Assembly: GCF_021134715.1 (NCBI RefSeq)
Contig: NC_060024.1
Span: 10,478,001-10,542,000, forward strand
DNA length: 64,000 nt
Direction of reading: 5' to 3'
From: Daphnia pulex
Taxonomy: Eukaryota > Arthropoda > Branchiopoda > Diplostraca > Daphniidae
Shown here: in pieces, positions 45,446 through 60,100 of the stretch
How positions within the stretch are numbered: the stretch's first letter is position 1
Layout of the letters: each line of letters starts with the position of its first letter
Translations under genes and position numbers: made by a program
The notes under the pieces: generated by a model
Seen by the model: only the letters and a program-made list of their open reading frames with translations
Told to the model about the DNA's origin: nothing
The model's database searches: none

Positions 45446-48173
45446 GAAGAAAAAACGTCTTGAACCGGACGCACTGTTTATTGAATTATTATATTTTTAT
45501 ATTTTAGAATGACAATAAAAATTAGATGAATTTATTTTATTTATAACGGAGATTGTTATGGTTTAACATTTATGGTTTTGATACTTGTTTCAACCTTTTA
45601 ATTTATGTAAACAATTAACAGCTTTTACCTCCCAATGTACAATCAGGCATGATATGGACAGAGTATAAAAAATGTTCAAGTTTAAATTTTCTATGATGAA
45701 TTGCTCTGGTTTGGACTTAGTGTTTTTTATAAGATTATTACGAAGATAATGATCAAGTATAGAGATTATGATTCAGAAAAGTAATAAGTTATCATGAGAG
45801 CAATTAATCACAGAAGGTTCTAACTTCAAACATTCTAAATGTTTTGCTGTTATCATGCGAGTGATTGAAAATTTAGAGGGGGTAGGTTGTTATGTTTGCT
45901 TAAGGTAACAGGAAGGAAGAGATATGCACCTTTAAAAATAAAATTAGATAAGGAAAAAAAGGGTTTGAACATAAAGATTAAAAAGTTGTGGAACAGGCAT
46001 TACGGGAGCAATTATCCATAAGAGGGTTAGACTCAAAACACTCCAAATGTTTTGCTCATACATGCAGGTGATTGACCACTGGGTGGGAATTAGTTACTGT
46101 TTACTTAATTAAAAGGGGAGGGAGCACAGTTATGCACTAGTATTTCATCTAAATCTACATAATTTATCAATAAATCTTGAATTTCCGCAACCTCTCTTCA
46201 GTTTCACCAATGGATCTGGTCTATGGAACGGCGGCGAACGATTGAACTTAAACGAAAACAGAGATTTCATTACAAGTCAATCATCAAATGATACTGTGCA
46301 GCAAGCATTACCTCAACGCCGATACAAGTAGCAAGAGACGACACAGCGACAAAATACACTCGACAGCATTCAGTCAACAATCAACATTGACTATTTTCGT
46401 ATTTTGCCCAACATTTCAACACTACATGGACAGACACCAACATGGGTAAATACATTGAAGTATCATGTAGAACTGAATTCCCTACACAAACTCAAGTTCA
46501 GCACATCTCTCAACTGGAAAATGACTGCAAAACCACTGCACACCAAACAGCAACACCATAACAGCTCAAACTGACCACGGAAAACTGCAAAACAAAAGAA
46601 GATAAATGACAGAATAATCACATGTACTTCTTAAGAATTAACTAAAGTGCATGTCTGCAGAAGCTATTGAAGAGTATCTCTCAACTGGAAAATGAAAACA
46701 TTTGAAAGGCAAAGCACAAAAAATATTTAAGTGATGTTTAACTTCAGCTTACAACTGTATCGTAAATGGTTTCAACATTTTGTAGACAACAGTCATTACT
46801 AGCAAAACAGAAATAAAAAAAATGACCAAAGATCACTTTCTGACAATTTTCCTCTTTTAAGTTGAAGGGGATTTACTATTCCAATCGCTTACTAACTGAA
46901 ATAACTTTCCACAGAAGCTGTCTTTATTGGAAGCACGAAGCAAGATGTCACATGCCAAGAACAAAATGTTAACCAACTTGATTAAGCTTACAAGTACTTT
47001 ATTACCTATCCAGATTTCCTGTTTTCATCACATTTTGGTCTTGCAATAGAGTTAAGACCCTCTTTAAAGACGCATCTTCATGACTTGGCAGCAATCACGT
47101 GCACGTGCTACGATGAAGAAGCTCACATAACCAGACTGTTAATAGAAAGATAAAAACTTAATTGTGATCAGAAACAAAGTCATGTGTAATCACAGGGATA
47201 AAAAGGAGATCAACGTAATTACTTTTACTGTCCTGAAGTATTCCTGCATGTGACGAAACGTACAACATGCAGCAAGAGACGACAAGACATCATTTTGGGA
47301 AAATGTTGCACTGCAGTTTCAGGCCACGTGATCAAATGGAATTACCACGGATAAAATGTAAGCTGTTACCTGTAAATTCACCACACAAATATTTTACATT
47401 TTATAACCTCAAAGAATACAAGCACAAGCAGGAATCCCATTTTTATGACGAAAAATGTCGAGAAAGCAAGTACTCTGCATTTTGCAATGGCTAGTTGGCT
47501 ACGTTCTCGAACATTATCTCGATAAAAAATGGCTTCCACCAAGAACGCAAGAAGAAGGTAGGGTCTACAGGACTAGTATGCGCCCAATAACTGAATATAA
47601 CTCGTGGCCGCCAGATGTCCTCTTCAGTGCTCCAGGCAGAGCCAGCCCATGATCTGGTCATGAAGTACTACTTCATGATCTGGTTTGTGATTTCACGTCA
47701 TGTAAAGAAATACTTCCTGGATAAAAATAACACGGAAAAGAAATAGATGTATTGAAACAAATAAATGCCAATAAACTTTGATATTTCGGAAATTATGACT
47801 GGAATCGAACGGCGGGAAGACACTTATGAACAGATGATGAAATGGCAACTAGATGAAACATCAAAATTGTCGACGTTTTTGTTTTTCAAAATAGATATCA
47901 TTGCAGTATACGATTTGTAGAGTGGAATTATTGGAAAACATATGTTTAGAAAATAGGTTATCGTAAGAGTGAATTATTGAATTATAGAATCAATAAAATG
48001 AAAAAAAGGAGCGAGAAAAAGTGATGGAATGAGGAGACAAAGGAGGAATAATAACATTGATATAGAATATCCGACAGCAAAAACCGGAAGATAAAATTTG
48101 AATTGTAGAACATAATAAGTTTTTTTTTTTTTTTTGTTTTTAATAACACTTGGTTTGATGTAATGAAGAGAAA
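45446..48173. other. Intergenic DNA with a local duplication, no gene seen
   Basis: AT-rich sequence. Apart from the duplicated block at 45798-46137 I see no structured feature. The region just below 48174 is the 3' flank of RasGRF. Confidence 0.5.
45798..46137. repeat. Tandem duplication of a ~132-bp block, period 208
   Basis: Copies at 45798-45930 and 46006-46137 share GAGCAATTA, an AGGTT/GGGTT-CTAA segment, AAATGTTTTGCT, GTGATTGA, a GGGTAGGTT/GGGAATTAG segment and TATGCAC. Moderate divergence indicates an old duplication. Confidence 0.65.
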
Positions 48174-51100
48174 TCACTGGGTTGGGCTTCCGCTGCCGCC
48201 GCCGCCGCCTGTGGTGCTCACTACGGCCGCTGGTGATAAGGTCGACAAGAGACAAGAACCGACCTGATGGCTTATAGATCCCAATCGGGACGTTCGAGGC
48301 TCGATTTCTAGCGACATTTGATACAGATCTTCATCGTCAACTAGATTGTTGACATCCAACAAATAGCTGTTGACTTTGGAAGAGTGCTCGATCTTGTAGC
48401 TAGTCGATTGGAAGTGCCTTATTTCACGGATGACATGAGCCACCTATATTTGTTTTCAATGGGCAGCGTTTAGCCATCAAGCCATTTAAAGCAAACGTCA
48501 ACCAAAACGAAATTTAATCACCATTCTCATTTTGGAGAAGTTGAGCAAGCCGTCCTCTGTGAAATCGGGAGTACCTTCCTCGATGAACGACAAGTCGGTC
48601 AGGTACATGCCAAGATAAGGGATACACGGTGGATCGCAACGATGCAAAGCATCGCGAAGGTTTCGAAATCTCCCGTCCGTCGAGACGATACTTTGAAGTT
48701 TGTCAATCGTCTGTCTCGTCTGTGAATTGTGAAAAGAAAGATAATCGAGTTAACACTTTTTCTCAGTAGTAGAAGTCAGATAGAGGACGAACCGTTTTGG
48801 AAAGTTTCTCCCAGGTTTTCTTGAGCCGAAATACGCCGCTGTTGGTGAACGCGGAACAAATTTGAAGTACTCCGTTGCTGTCATTTTTTAAAAATCATCA
48901 AAATAATTAATCCTTTTTCAAGACTATGATTTATTAAATAATTACAAGTTGTGAAGACAACGGCAAATGTCGGCTACAGCTGTCCATTTTTCAATCACAG
49001 CGATACGGGCGGCTAAATTCGGCCGGCGGATAACTTCCGACGCTACCAATCGCGAAACCTGTTGGACATTTAAGTAACCTCTTGAAAACACTGGGCCACA
49101 ACAATCATTTGAGTCGACACAGAGTATTGTATATATATACCTCGTTGAAACGTTTAGTAATTAGAATGATATGAGGGGCTCTGAAAAGCTTGTCCGGCTT
49201 CATCCACGCCTGACCCAACAACTCTCTGAGGAAATGAAAGCGAAATCAAATTTCCGTTCTGCCAAAAACAACAAAAGAGAAACAAACTTACTCGCTCTTG
49301 ATGGACGCTAAAATGGCATGATCCAGAACGGTCATTTGTTCGGCAATCTCTAGAGCTGAGAGCGTTTCTATGTTTTCACGACTTTGAATCTGAAAAGAAA
49401 AGAAATGAGAATAATCATCAAAATTATAATTTAAACTGAGTTGATTAAATTACCACAGGTTGAGCTAACAAGATGCCGAGATCGATCTTTGTGTGCGATG
49501 GATCGTCTCTAGTGAGCAACTGCAAAAGTTGGGAGGCGGCCTTGTGCTCGGCCGGCAGCAATTGGGGCGAAGAGAGGACATCCTCCAAGAATTCAATCGT
49601 CAGGTTCTTGAGTCGTAGATCGCCGGATGTGGATGACTCGAAATCGTCTCGATGCTTGGAGATCCAGTGGCGCAAGACGCTTAATACGCGCATAGTAGCC
49701 GCTGAAGACATGATGCTTTCCTTCCGGTCACGAAAAACTTGACCTCCGGTTCCTGGGCCGCTGCCCCCACCGGTTCCACTTTCGCTACTGGACGGTTGCT
49801 GCTGGACGGCCCCGCCGAAACTACCACGAGGATCGCTAGACGGCAAGTTGATGCTGCAATAAGTCTGAGACCTTGTTCCTCCGGCGCCCACTGAACCACC
49901 CCCTAAAATGCTTCCGGGGCCCGTCCGTGATGGGCCAGTTGGCAGGGAATAATCGCGCGGATTACTTGATCCTGCCGTGGCGACGGCGAATGCCGCTGCA
50001 GCTGACGAGGTACTACTCCTGTAAAAATGATCAAAATCGACATTTAACAAATAACTGGATCGTGACACGTTTGATTCATTCAGTAATAATTACCTGCGCT
50101 GTGATTGGCGATGAGAGGTGACGACGACTCCAGCGCCGACTCTGATGGAGTCAAACTGAGTCGAGTAGGAGGTGGACTGACGGGCGGATGAAGTTACAGT
50201 GGACGTAGTTCCGTCACCATAGCGACTGCCAGCCCCGTAGTAACTGCTACCGATGCTGACACGTTGCTGTTGCGACGGATGAGGCGGATGCTGGCCGGCA
50301 GAGCTGCCACTACGGCCACTACCGACGCCGCTATAACCAGACGATTGGGTGCCCGGTCTAGGCTCTGACATCAGCAGATCGTCCATCACTTCCATATCCA
50401 GCGATGGTCCCGTTATCTGTTCAATTGAATTGAAAAGTTCTGATTAAGATGATGCAAACAACTATTTTAAATAAAACAAATCAACCATGGATTCTCTTCT
50501 GGAGATGGTGGCCTGATGGGTGGAGGTTGTGAACGATGGCACAGGATGGGGTGTGACAGTAGTCGGGATTTCCAGTTGATATTCGTGACTGGTTTTCGAT
50601 CCTTGGTGATCCGAAACCGAGACAACATGGGTAGATGCTATTGTTGTTTGATTTCCCTCGTTGGAACCGCTGACACTGAAGGATGTCAGTGTTTGCGTAC
50701 TACTGCTGAGGGCAACCAGCGTCGATGTGGAGCTACTGCAATTATTTTCTAAATCCGGCACAAATAAAAACAAATAAAGGGTTGGAAAGAATTCTCAAAC
50801 CGACTGCGCTTTGGCTTACCGGAAAGAGTTTCAGCGCTGGATGACAATTCCATGCCTTTATTGGGGATCGTCAAGTGTTGTTGTTTGATGCGCTCCTTGA
50901 TGCCTTGAATTCCTTGGCTTGGGCCGGTATTTGCAGCGGATTTCTCCGTTTCGGCCTCTTCCTCATTAGGCGTTTCACGGATTTCGACTCCGTCGAAACG
51001 GCTTCCACGACGGCTGACGGAGACGTCGCCAACGGAAGGACGGCTACTCCATTGATTGCTTCCGCGCGGGCTGGTGAACGGGCTGTTGCGCGGACTGGCT

Positions 51101-54100
51101 TTCGGACTTCCTATTATATTCAATTTGATTTCATTTTCCTGGAAAAAAAAAATAAAGGAATCAAAAAAGAATAGGAAAACAAAATACCTGAGACGGCGCT
51201 TCCGCCGCTAATACGCCTGGCGGGCGATCCGAGAACACTCTTGTACGTCGGATAGAGGACGCTCTGATCCAGTTGGCAAGGCACGCCTCCGAATTCAATT
51301 GAACTGTGGAAATATAGTACCCCAAGGATTTTTTTTATTTTTATTCAAACGCCTATTGATTTGACCATTTCCTTTTTTCTTTTGTTTCTTCTTCCTTCTA
51401 CATCTTTTTGCTTTTAAAAAAATAAAAATTGGATGAAACCGCAAACCTAATGGAGCAACGGGCGTTGTCGTGCTGCGCAGGCTCGACCGTCGACGAAGCG
51501 TAAAAGACTTTCTTGAGAGCGTCGAGGACGGTGACGCCGTCGGTGAAAACGCGATAAGTCAGCAGGAAAGTGTTGAGGAAATCGATGGAGAGGAAGCGCA
51601 AGTCCGTAAGACGTTCCAGCAGCCTTTCCGGTGTGGCGTAGCGAATTTGCGGCACCTGCGGAGCAACGAGGGTCAATCAGGTCAGACCGAGGAAGAAATA
51701 ATAATTAAAAAAAGAACAATTTGGTCGTTTGGAATCAATTTGAAAATTCTGGCCAATATACAACGACGAATGTTTTCTTTATTTGTGTTCAACTCTTTTC
51801 AACTAGGTGATATTAATAATGTTTTCTCTCTATGTTTCGGGTTGCTATAGTTACTGTTTCATGTATAGACTAACAAGGGAACGTCAAAGGGCGTATACAC
51901 ATCACAACAAAAGGACTGCTGATGGGCCTTTGGTAAATATACGTCAACAATTAACGATATTGCCAATGATGACAAATAACGACTACTACGTGTGGGGGGT
52001 GAGGGGGTTGAGAATCGAGATGCGCCGTCAAGATAAAAGCGTAATCGATTGTTATTTAGATTTTTTTTTGTTTTTTTAACGGCAATCCTCTTTCAATTAA
52101 CTACGGATCCTACGGCTCTAGGGGACTGACTTTGCACGAGTTGAGGGTGCGGCTGAATCGAATGTCGATGTCGTCGTTGAAGAGACGCGGGTCGTTGCGC
52201 ACCGAGTGCGGATGAGTCACGGACGAGGCGTCCGAGATGGAACTGTGCACAAAGTCGTTGAAATGGACGTTGTCGATACACTGCCGGAGACATGAATAAA
52301 AAAGAAAACAAATCAAAAATAATCACAAAAAAAAGAGAAGAAATAAATGTTGTACGAATTTCAGCAATTGTATACCTGACTAATGTCGGAGATCCAGGCC
52401 GCTTTGTCCTGCATTGACGGTGCCACCAGGTGAACGACTTTGCCGGGTCCGTTGCCCGACTTGTTTTCGACAATCAACTGGAAATCAAGTCCGTGATAGT
52501 TTGTGCCGGAATGCTGTTGACGTGAAGACCTATCCGCCGTGGCGCTGCTGTCACTCATCTCGCTCGACGTCTGACTCGACGTCGAGCAAAGACTCTCTGA
52601 ACGGACACAACAGATCAATACGTCATCACCACGACCAGTTGTATCAAAATACAAAAAGCCTATCCCCCGTTTTGTATTTGATGATCAAACAAGTTTGATT
52701 GTGTCAATATTGAATAATAATTTCGATACCGTCATCGTCGTCGCAGCTACTCGTTTCGGTCGGGTCCTCAATCAAAGTGGCGTCCACAAAAGGAATCTTT
52801 CCGATTTCCGGCAAAAGGTGTAGCTTTCCGTCCGACGTCCTGAACGACACGCCAACGAGACAAACAAAAAAAAAAACCCAAAAAATAAAAAGTTGCAATC
52901 AAAAAGACCAAAGAAGAGCTCGAGACAAAACACTTTGAGGACAAGTGGGATCCAGGATTGAAAATTGAATTGAACCTCGTGGCGATAATGAGCGTGTTGG
53001 AAAAGAGGAAGCACTGGCGGACTTCTCCGCGTTCGCCGCCCACTCCCGTGCCGACGCTTCCCCTCCGGCTGGACAGACTGAGGCGGCCCTTTTGAGAGCG
53101 GGCCTTCTCTTTGACGATGTGCAGCAAACTCCCCTGACGGACAAAGACTTGAGTGACGTCCATCAAGATGTCACAGCCCTCGACAATCATCCGCTCGATG
53201 GCCAAACATTTGCGAATGTTCTCCGTCTCGCTGACCTGGGTAGATCGCAATCAGGATCGATTATTAAAAATTGAATTTCCCGCCTTGTTGTGTCTTTCCA
53301 CCAATCGGCCCAACCGCCTCCAATGGAATCGACTTGGCATCCAACGTACTTCGTCGTGCATTTGGCGAGAGAGGTGCTCGAGCTGGACGCGGGCGTTCTC
53401 CAGACTGCGGCGCTCGACGTGCTCGTGCGGCGTGTGGGCCAGGATTTCGTGCAGCGTGATAATGTAACGCGGGATCTGATGCATGGGATAAGTGAGGAAG
53501 GTTTCGAGAGATCGACCTTTGCAGGCAGAGTGCTCCTCGAGCCGTGAAAGGACGCTGGAGAACTGCGGATTCTGTTTGCACTCGGTCAGGATCTGCAGCG
53601 AGAAGTGGTGGTTGCGGACGTATTCCTGGTAGATGTTGAGCATCGGCAGGAGGACGTCGAACAAATCACCTGCAATTTTTTTTTATTTTTTTTTTTCACG
53701 TGGCAGAAAACAAGAGTCATTGAAACTGTATACATCAAAGAAACCACTAGGATCCCCCACTTTCACCTGTTATATTCTTAGCTCTTGTTACATGTCAAAA
53801 GGAATCGAGCGAGATATTATTGGCTGTATATAGGGGATTAACAAGGCAGCACATTCCTAGTGATCAACTTGAGACTCAGGGAAGATCCTTATTTGCAAAG
53901 TGAATCGCATCCCCCTCGTCTCGCTGATAATTGGCTTCAACAAAAGTTGTGAAAGGATCATTACCGAGAACCAGAGTGGGCCAGTTATTCATGCGAGCTT
54001 GTAGACCTTTGTAGAAAATCTGGTGGAGAAAGAGGATCGTTTCAGAGTTGAGGAAGATGGAGCTGATATCCTCGTGAGAACACGGCGGCCTATTACGTAC

Positions 54101-57100
54101 AAGCAAAATGATTAAAAGAATAGTCGGGGGGTTTTCCGGGGACCCAAATAATAGTTTAGCGCGGAATTATTTTTCTAAATTACTTTTTGGAGCTGGCTGC
54201 CATTTTGAAGGGTCGATAGAAACGGGCCACAAGGATCTCTAATTGCTGGACGTTCTCCTCCTCGTCTTCCAGCATTCGGAACACCAAACTGTTGTCAATC
54301 AATCAAATGATGTAGGAAAATCCGTGACGGCTGCACGGTACCCACTGGGACTCATTTGAATAAAATTACCTGTTCCTCTTGCGCATGCTCTCGGCGTGGG
54401 GCGATTTAATGTATTCCTCGACGATGACTTTCCATCGGTGGCGGCACAGCCAGCCGCGGAAGAAGCCTTGAACTTTGCGGATTTTCTTGAGATCGTCCAG
54501 TTCGACATTTCCAGCGGATCCGATTCCGCTCTGCGATCCTCCGTCGGCTCCCTGTCGGTGGCTTCCGAGTCCCATTCCGACGCCGCCAGAGGATCCGATG
54601 CCACCCGTGGCTCCGCCAATGCCTCCGCTGCCTCCGGCGGCGCTGGGTGTTAAACGCCACTCCTTTTTGAGCGTGCACAACTGCTTAGACATGTTCCAAT
54701 ATAGTCAAACGTCAATATCATACAGCATGCGGTTACTACACACTACTAGGAAAAAGCGGGAGCGCGGTATGGGGGGATTACGTGTGCTTCCATTCGTTCT
54801 AATTGGTTATATCAAAGTGTCCCCTGGCTACCACGAAATGTGAAAGACGCGTCACATCTTCCGCCGGACGTCTATCTACGTCCAACAAAGTTGCAGACGG
54901 CAGCAGCAGCGACACTGTTGCTACTGTGTGTTGATAGGCTTGAAACTCGACGCCCTGCCGACATGATGAAACAGCAGCGTCTAGGATTTCCTTGCTCCTT
55001 GCTGCTGCTGCAGTTTATAGAACAAAGACGACTTGATTTGAATCCGCTGCTCAGGGGACGGAAGAAGAGGGGAGGAGGTTCGCTAGTTGATCCGCTCCTG
55101 GTCCGGATCGTTGCCAAAGTGGCGCAATCGACGCATCTATACTATAGACTGCACAGCAGTATAGATTCTCCCGATGTGTGTGTGTATACACACACACACA
55201 CACCGTCAAAGTGCGTGTTGTGTGTGTGCATACAAGACAAGAGTTGTGAGCCTTCGTTTCAATTTTTCAAGGGCCCTGCGGAGTATACAGTATATGCGAC
55301 ATGCGAGTCCCGTTTCTTCCCTTATTGACAATCCCGTCTCATCAAGAGTGGCCCATTATGTCTAGGATTACCGGAATAAATCAGGATCTCTCTCTCTCTC
55401 TCTGCTACTGCTACTGCTGCAGAACAGCCAACACAAATATCTCGAGACCGCAAAGATATTTATCCATCCATCCATCTCCTTTTGCCATCCGGCATTCTTG
55501 CCTCGGCTGGCTTAAGTTCAAGCCTCTCTATACCTTCTTCTATTGATGTACACATCAGTTGCATCCTCCTCCTCCTCCTCCCATATTGATTCTCAGACAC
55601 ACACACGTCGTAGATCTAGTGCGGTTTTATAGACGGCAGCAACGGCACTTGATTATCTTCGACACATTTCCTTTTTCCGGCCAACGCGCTGCTCCTCAAC
55701 CCCCTTCAAAAAATGATAGACGGAACCTTGGTGGCTGTCATCAATATCAATCAAGACTGGTGGTGGTGTGGGGACGTGTCTGGGAAGCAGATTGAAGTGT
55801 GAATTTGATTAAGATCTACTACTTATCTCTAAATGACGAGCGGTGCTGGCTGCTGCTGTAATATGTAAAACGCATTTGATGGGAGCAGGAAGGAAGGAAG
55901 GAGTGTGGACTGTTGCTCTGTTGTTTACGATTCACGAGTTGTCGTGACGCGTAGCCGGGCGTAAACGATGTCATTCGGGCAACGAGCTCATTAATATGGA
56001 TGCCAGGAGGGGATAGGATCGGATTTGATAGGTAGAAAATCTAAACGTGATGTGTGTGTGTGCAAAAGCTTATGGGCCTCCACCTCACCTACATGGATGG
56101 ATAAAGGGCCATCAGGCTGCTGGACCCCTAGCGGGTCGTCGAGTGTTGCCCGTTGATGTGTAATTCATTAAGTCGTTTCAAGGGGGGGCTTAATGCACTA
56201 CTCACTTGACAGCGACTAAATCTAGACACAACGTGTACAGGCTCGCGTAATCTCATCGCGGCGACGATGAATGGGATGATGAGTCTACAAGCAGGCAGGT
56301 GCGACAGTCTATAGCTAGCAGGTGTCAAATGATAGGTACTACCTCCGTTCTGAGTTGTTTGATTTCATCCGTCAATTCCTCGCACTGGCGCGTGTACTGC
56401 CACTTGGCCGTCTTCTCGCTCTCCACAATCTGCAGCAGGTGCAAATGCTTCTGTTCCAGCTCTTCCTTCTGCGCCAGGAGCTTGTTGAAACTGACAATCG
56501 AAAAAAAAAAAAAACTTTTTCTTTTCAACACACAAACAGACGAAATGTTTCAAACCCAAATTGACTTGTTTAATTTTTACCTGGCTTGTTTGACGGCCTG
56601 GATCCAGGCTTTGCAATCGCTTTCCGATTCCGCTCGTAGCTCGTAGGACCGTTGGTTATCCCTGCGGAAGGTGATGGCGAAGCAATACTGATGAAACAAA
56701 CAAAAAAATGAAATGAAATATTTAGTTTGATGGCCGGGTGAAATATTCAGTCGTTATATAACCACCACCACTCAGGATCGAGTATGTATTAAGCTATCCA
56801 TAAGTTAGCATGGGGAGGGTTTTTCTAGAGAAACTTGAAAAACTAAATGAAATAATCAAAAAGCCCGAAATACGGTTTGCTAGATCTAATTGCTCTTCTC
56901 TATACATCAGACGGAAGGGAGCGCGCGCGCTTTTTGAAAGTTGTGAATAATTTCTCTCTCAAGTGTTTGGCAACTTTGCAACTAGTGCATCACCGTCGGT
57001 GCTCTCTATATAGATCTCTCTCTATATACCTCTAGACGTGTGTGTATACATAGTATATACAGCACTGGCACTCGCACAGTGGCACACACACACACGTTAT

Positions 57101-60100
57101 CTAGGAGAGAGTTTTGCTTCATTGATGTGTTTGGTTAATGCTCGGCGTGGCACTATTTGTCGGTTTGTTTCTTCTGTATATAACCTTCGCCGGGCGCTCA
57201 TAACACCGTCTCTTTTTCTCTTCTCCTAATGGAGTAATGGATCACGTGACTCGGATCCTTCTGTACACACATAAAAGGATCCCGAGAAGAAGAAGGCACT
57301 GCTCTCTCTCTGTGATACATTGTACACACACACGCGTGTGTGTGTGCCGTTGCTCCTTGGGCGTGGGGCACGGCCAAAGCCCCGGGATTTTCACTGTCGT
57401 TACGTTATCACCATCGAGCAGCTGAGGAGGAGCAGCAGAAGCATCCAGGAGAGCAGCTCCCGTATCTATCTTTTTTGGTTCCTTGATGGATTCCTTGGAA
57501 GGAAAACACACGTCGTCCTCTCTCCATCGTCCCAATTTGATTAATAACCGCGTGAATCACGAGAGTCCGCCTCCTTTCATATACATATATCTAAATGCAG
57601 TTGCGGTGAGAAAAGTGAAAAGGCAACTCTTGTCTGGCCGATTATTACGACACGGCCCTCCACAGTATACATGTATAGGTGACGCTGCGCAAGTGTAAAT
57701 GTGAGGAATTGATAGAAAAGGCTCTCTTTAATGCTATATTGATTTGTCTGCCTTCTTTCTTCTTCTTCTCTTTTTCCCATCGTCTCACGCACACACACAA
57801 AGTCCTCCACCAGACCGTATGAATTTTTCATCTTTCTGATGTCTTTTTTTTTTAGTTTCCTTCTGAATTTAACAAACAAAAAAATCCGCCAGTAGACAGA
57901 AACAACTTTCTTTCCCTTTCTCAAGTTTTCTTTGTTTCTTCTGGAAATACAAAATTCAGGATATGTGTGTGTGTGCATTTCCAGTGTGTCAGGATGATAT
58001 GTCCGACTCCTGTCGGGGCTCCTGGGTTTCTTCTTCTCTCAACTTTCGGCCAACGTACCGAAATTCCTTATGTTTCTTGGCTAAGCTCTTGGGTGGTGCT
58101 CCATTGCTTATGCCTAGCAGAACACACAAGTCAGGATGGTAAGTATCGATTTTGATAGTCGAGCGACATACACAGCACAAAACAGACGGTGGCGGTTTGT
58201 TGTCTGACTGCTGCTGGACCATCTATATGTATGCATGTAGTTGTTGCGTTTGGATAGGGAAGGGTGTTCGATTGTGTGTGGCGTTTCGTCGTCTATATAC
58301 CGACCGTCGAGTCTTTTATATAGTTCACTCTTTCCTTTCGGCCATTTAGGCCATAGCTCTGCTGGCCTTCTCCCATGTTTGTTGATTGAATGTTCCTTAT
58401 TCAACGGTACCGTGCCCTATTATGTGTGTGTGTTCCACCACCCGCTCTGTCACGGCCGGCCAAACTGTTGGGGTCGATCGGTGTCGATCAATCAAGCCAC
58501 GGCTGATTGCCAAGCGCAAGAAGAATAACAAAAACACAGCCCGACCGACCTAACAGCAGTAGTAATAGTAGTACATATCCTAATTCGACCTAATCAATTA
58601 AGTTTCGAAATTTCGCGCCGCTGCTGCCGCTGCTCCGACGTCAACGGGAAGCCGAAAATTGGGAGGTGCTGCGCTAGAATTTATAGACAGACAGACAGAC
58701 AGACACAAGTGCACACAAGTCTGAAAGGGCATGTCAAGAGGAAACAAAAGAGAGTCGAAGCTGCTGCTGCCCCTGCCTCCCTGGACGGAAGCAAATATAA
58801 AACAAAAAAAGGGGAGCGATCGATTCAATCGATCCTACTATATAGATATATCGAGCCAGAGAGAGTATATACAGGACCATCCAAGGTCCCGTCTCTATTT
58901 CGTAACGCTCGTTACGTGACAAACCCCGAAAAGGCAAAGACAATCATGAATAAAATAAGGCCCATGGTATAGTCCCCCGCACTCAAAGCTTAATGAACTA
59001 GAGGATAATGATGTCCCCCCTACCACCCCATCACAAGAAATCGATCCTACTTCCCAGCTGTTGCGTATTTCTGAATTTTTCTAGGATCGAAATTGTCAAC
59101 ATTTCGAATTTTTCAATCAAGTGTCTCTCACCTGTTTCTCGATGCTGCTGCCACTTCCGCCGACACTTCCGCCACCACCTCCTCCACCGCCGACTCCGCT
59201 ACTTCCGTGATGGTATTTGCCGCCTCCTCCAGTCTTACCACCCGATCCCTGATTGGACTGGTGCTGATTGACCTGTTGGTGTCCAGCCGCCGAAACCGAA
59301 ATGACCCGGTCGCAATAGCTCCCCTCCAAGAAGATGACACCGGATGGCCGACTCGAAGATTCCGCCTCCCAGTAGAACAGGACATTCTACATATGTTTCG
59401 TGGAGAAAATAAATAATCAACATTGTTAATAGAGTCTCCTCCTTTCTCTTGGCCGATGGACAGAGGGAAATCTAAGCGACTCCAATTCTAGATTAGCTAT
59501 TGTGTGGTCTAAATAGCTACTGTACATAACATGTATAAACATACGACGGCGTCCGTCTACATATTCAAAAGCGCCGTTATATTATAAATACACCCATGTG
59601 ATCCACGGCGTATATTCAACGGTTAGACAGCCGACTCTCTCTCTCCGGAAGAGGCCCTATATACTCACTGATAAAAGGCAATCTGTCAACAGCTCCAAAA
59701 GCCGATATGTTTTTATTATTATTATTTTCTTTTCTTTTCTGTATGTAGTAGTAGTGCACACGTCTCCTGCGCCAGCCTACTACACTAGGAGCCAAAGAAT
59801 AAGGGGCGAATAATAAAAAGCGACGACGACTATATACTACTATGTTGTGTAGTACTACTATCCTAGCCTCCTTCGTCAGCCCCGAAATGAGGCATTCATC
59901 AAAGTCTTGTATTGTTGCGGATGATCCTTCCTCTCTTTTTTTCGCCATCCCCCCCAGCTCATCGAGTGTATGTGCTCCTTCTTTTGAAAAACTCGTAAAA
60001 CCTTTCCTTCATGATTCCTATTCTCTATCTATTTGCTAGACGGCCAATCGAGACGTGTGTAATCGGCTTGTAAAAAGGAAAGCACGGGGAGGGGCACCGT

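Noticed and set aside
47267-47652. Two overlapping plus frames of 65-75 codons
   Set aside because: No recognisable protein similarity or gene signals.
54840-55328. 162-codon plus frame in a RasGRF intron
   Set aside because: Built partly from GCAGCA and CACACA repeats; no domain and no splice or promoter support.
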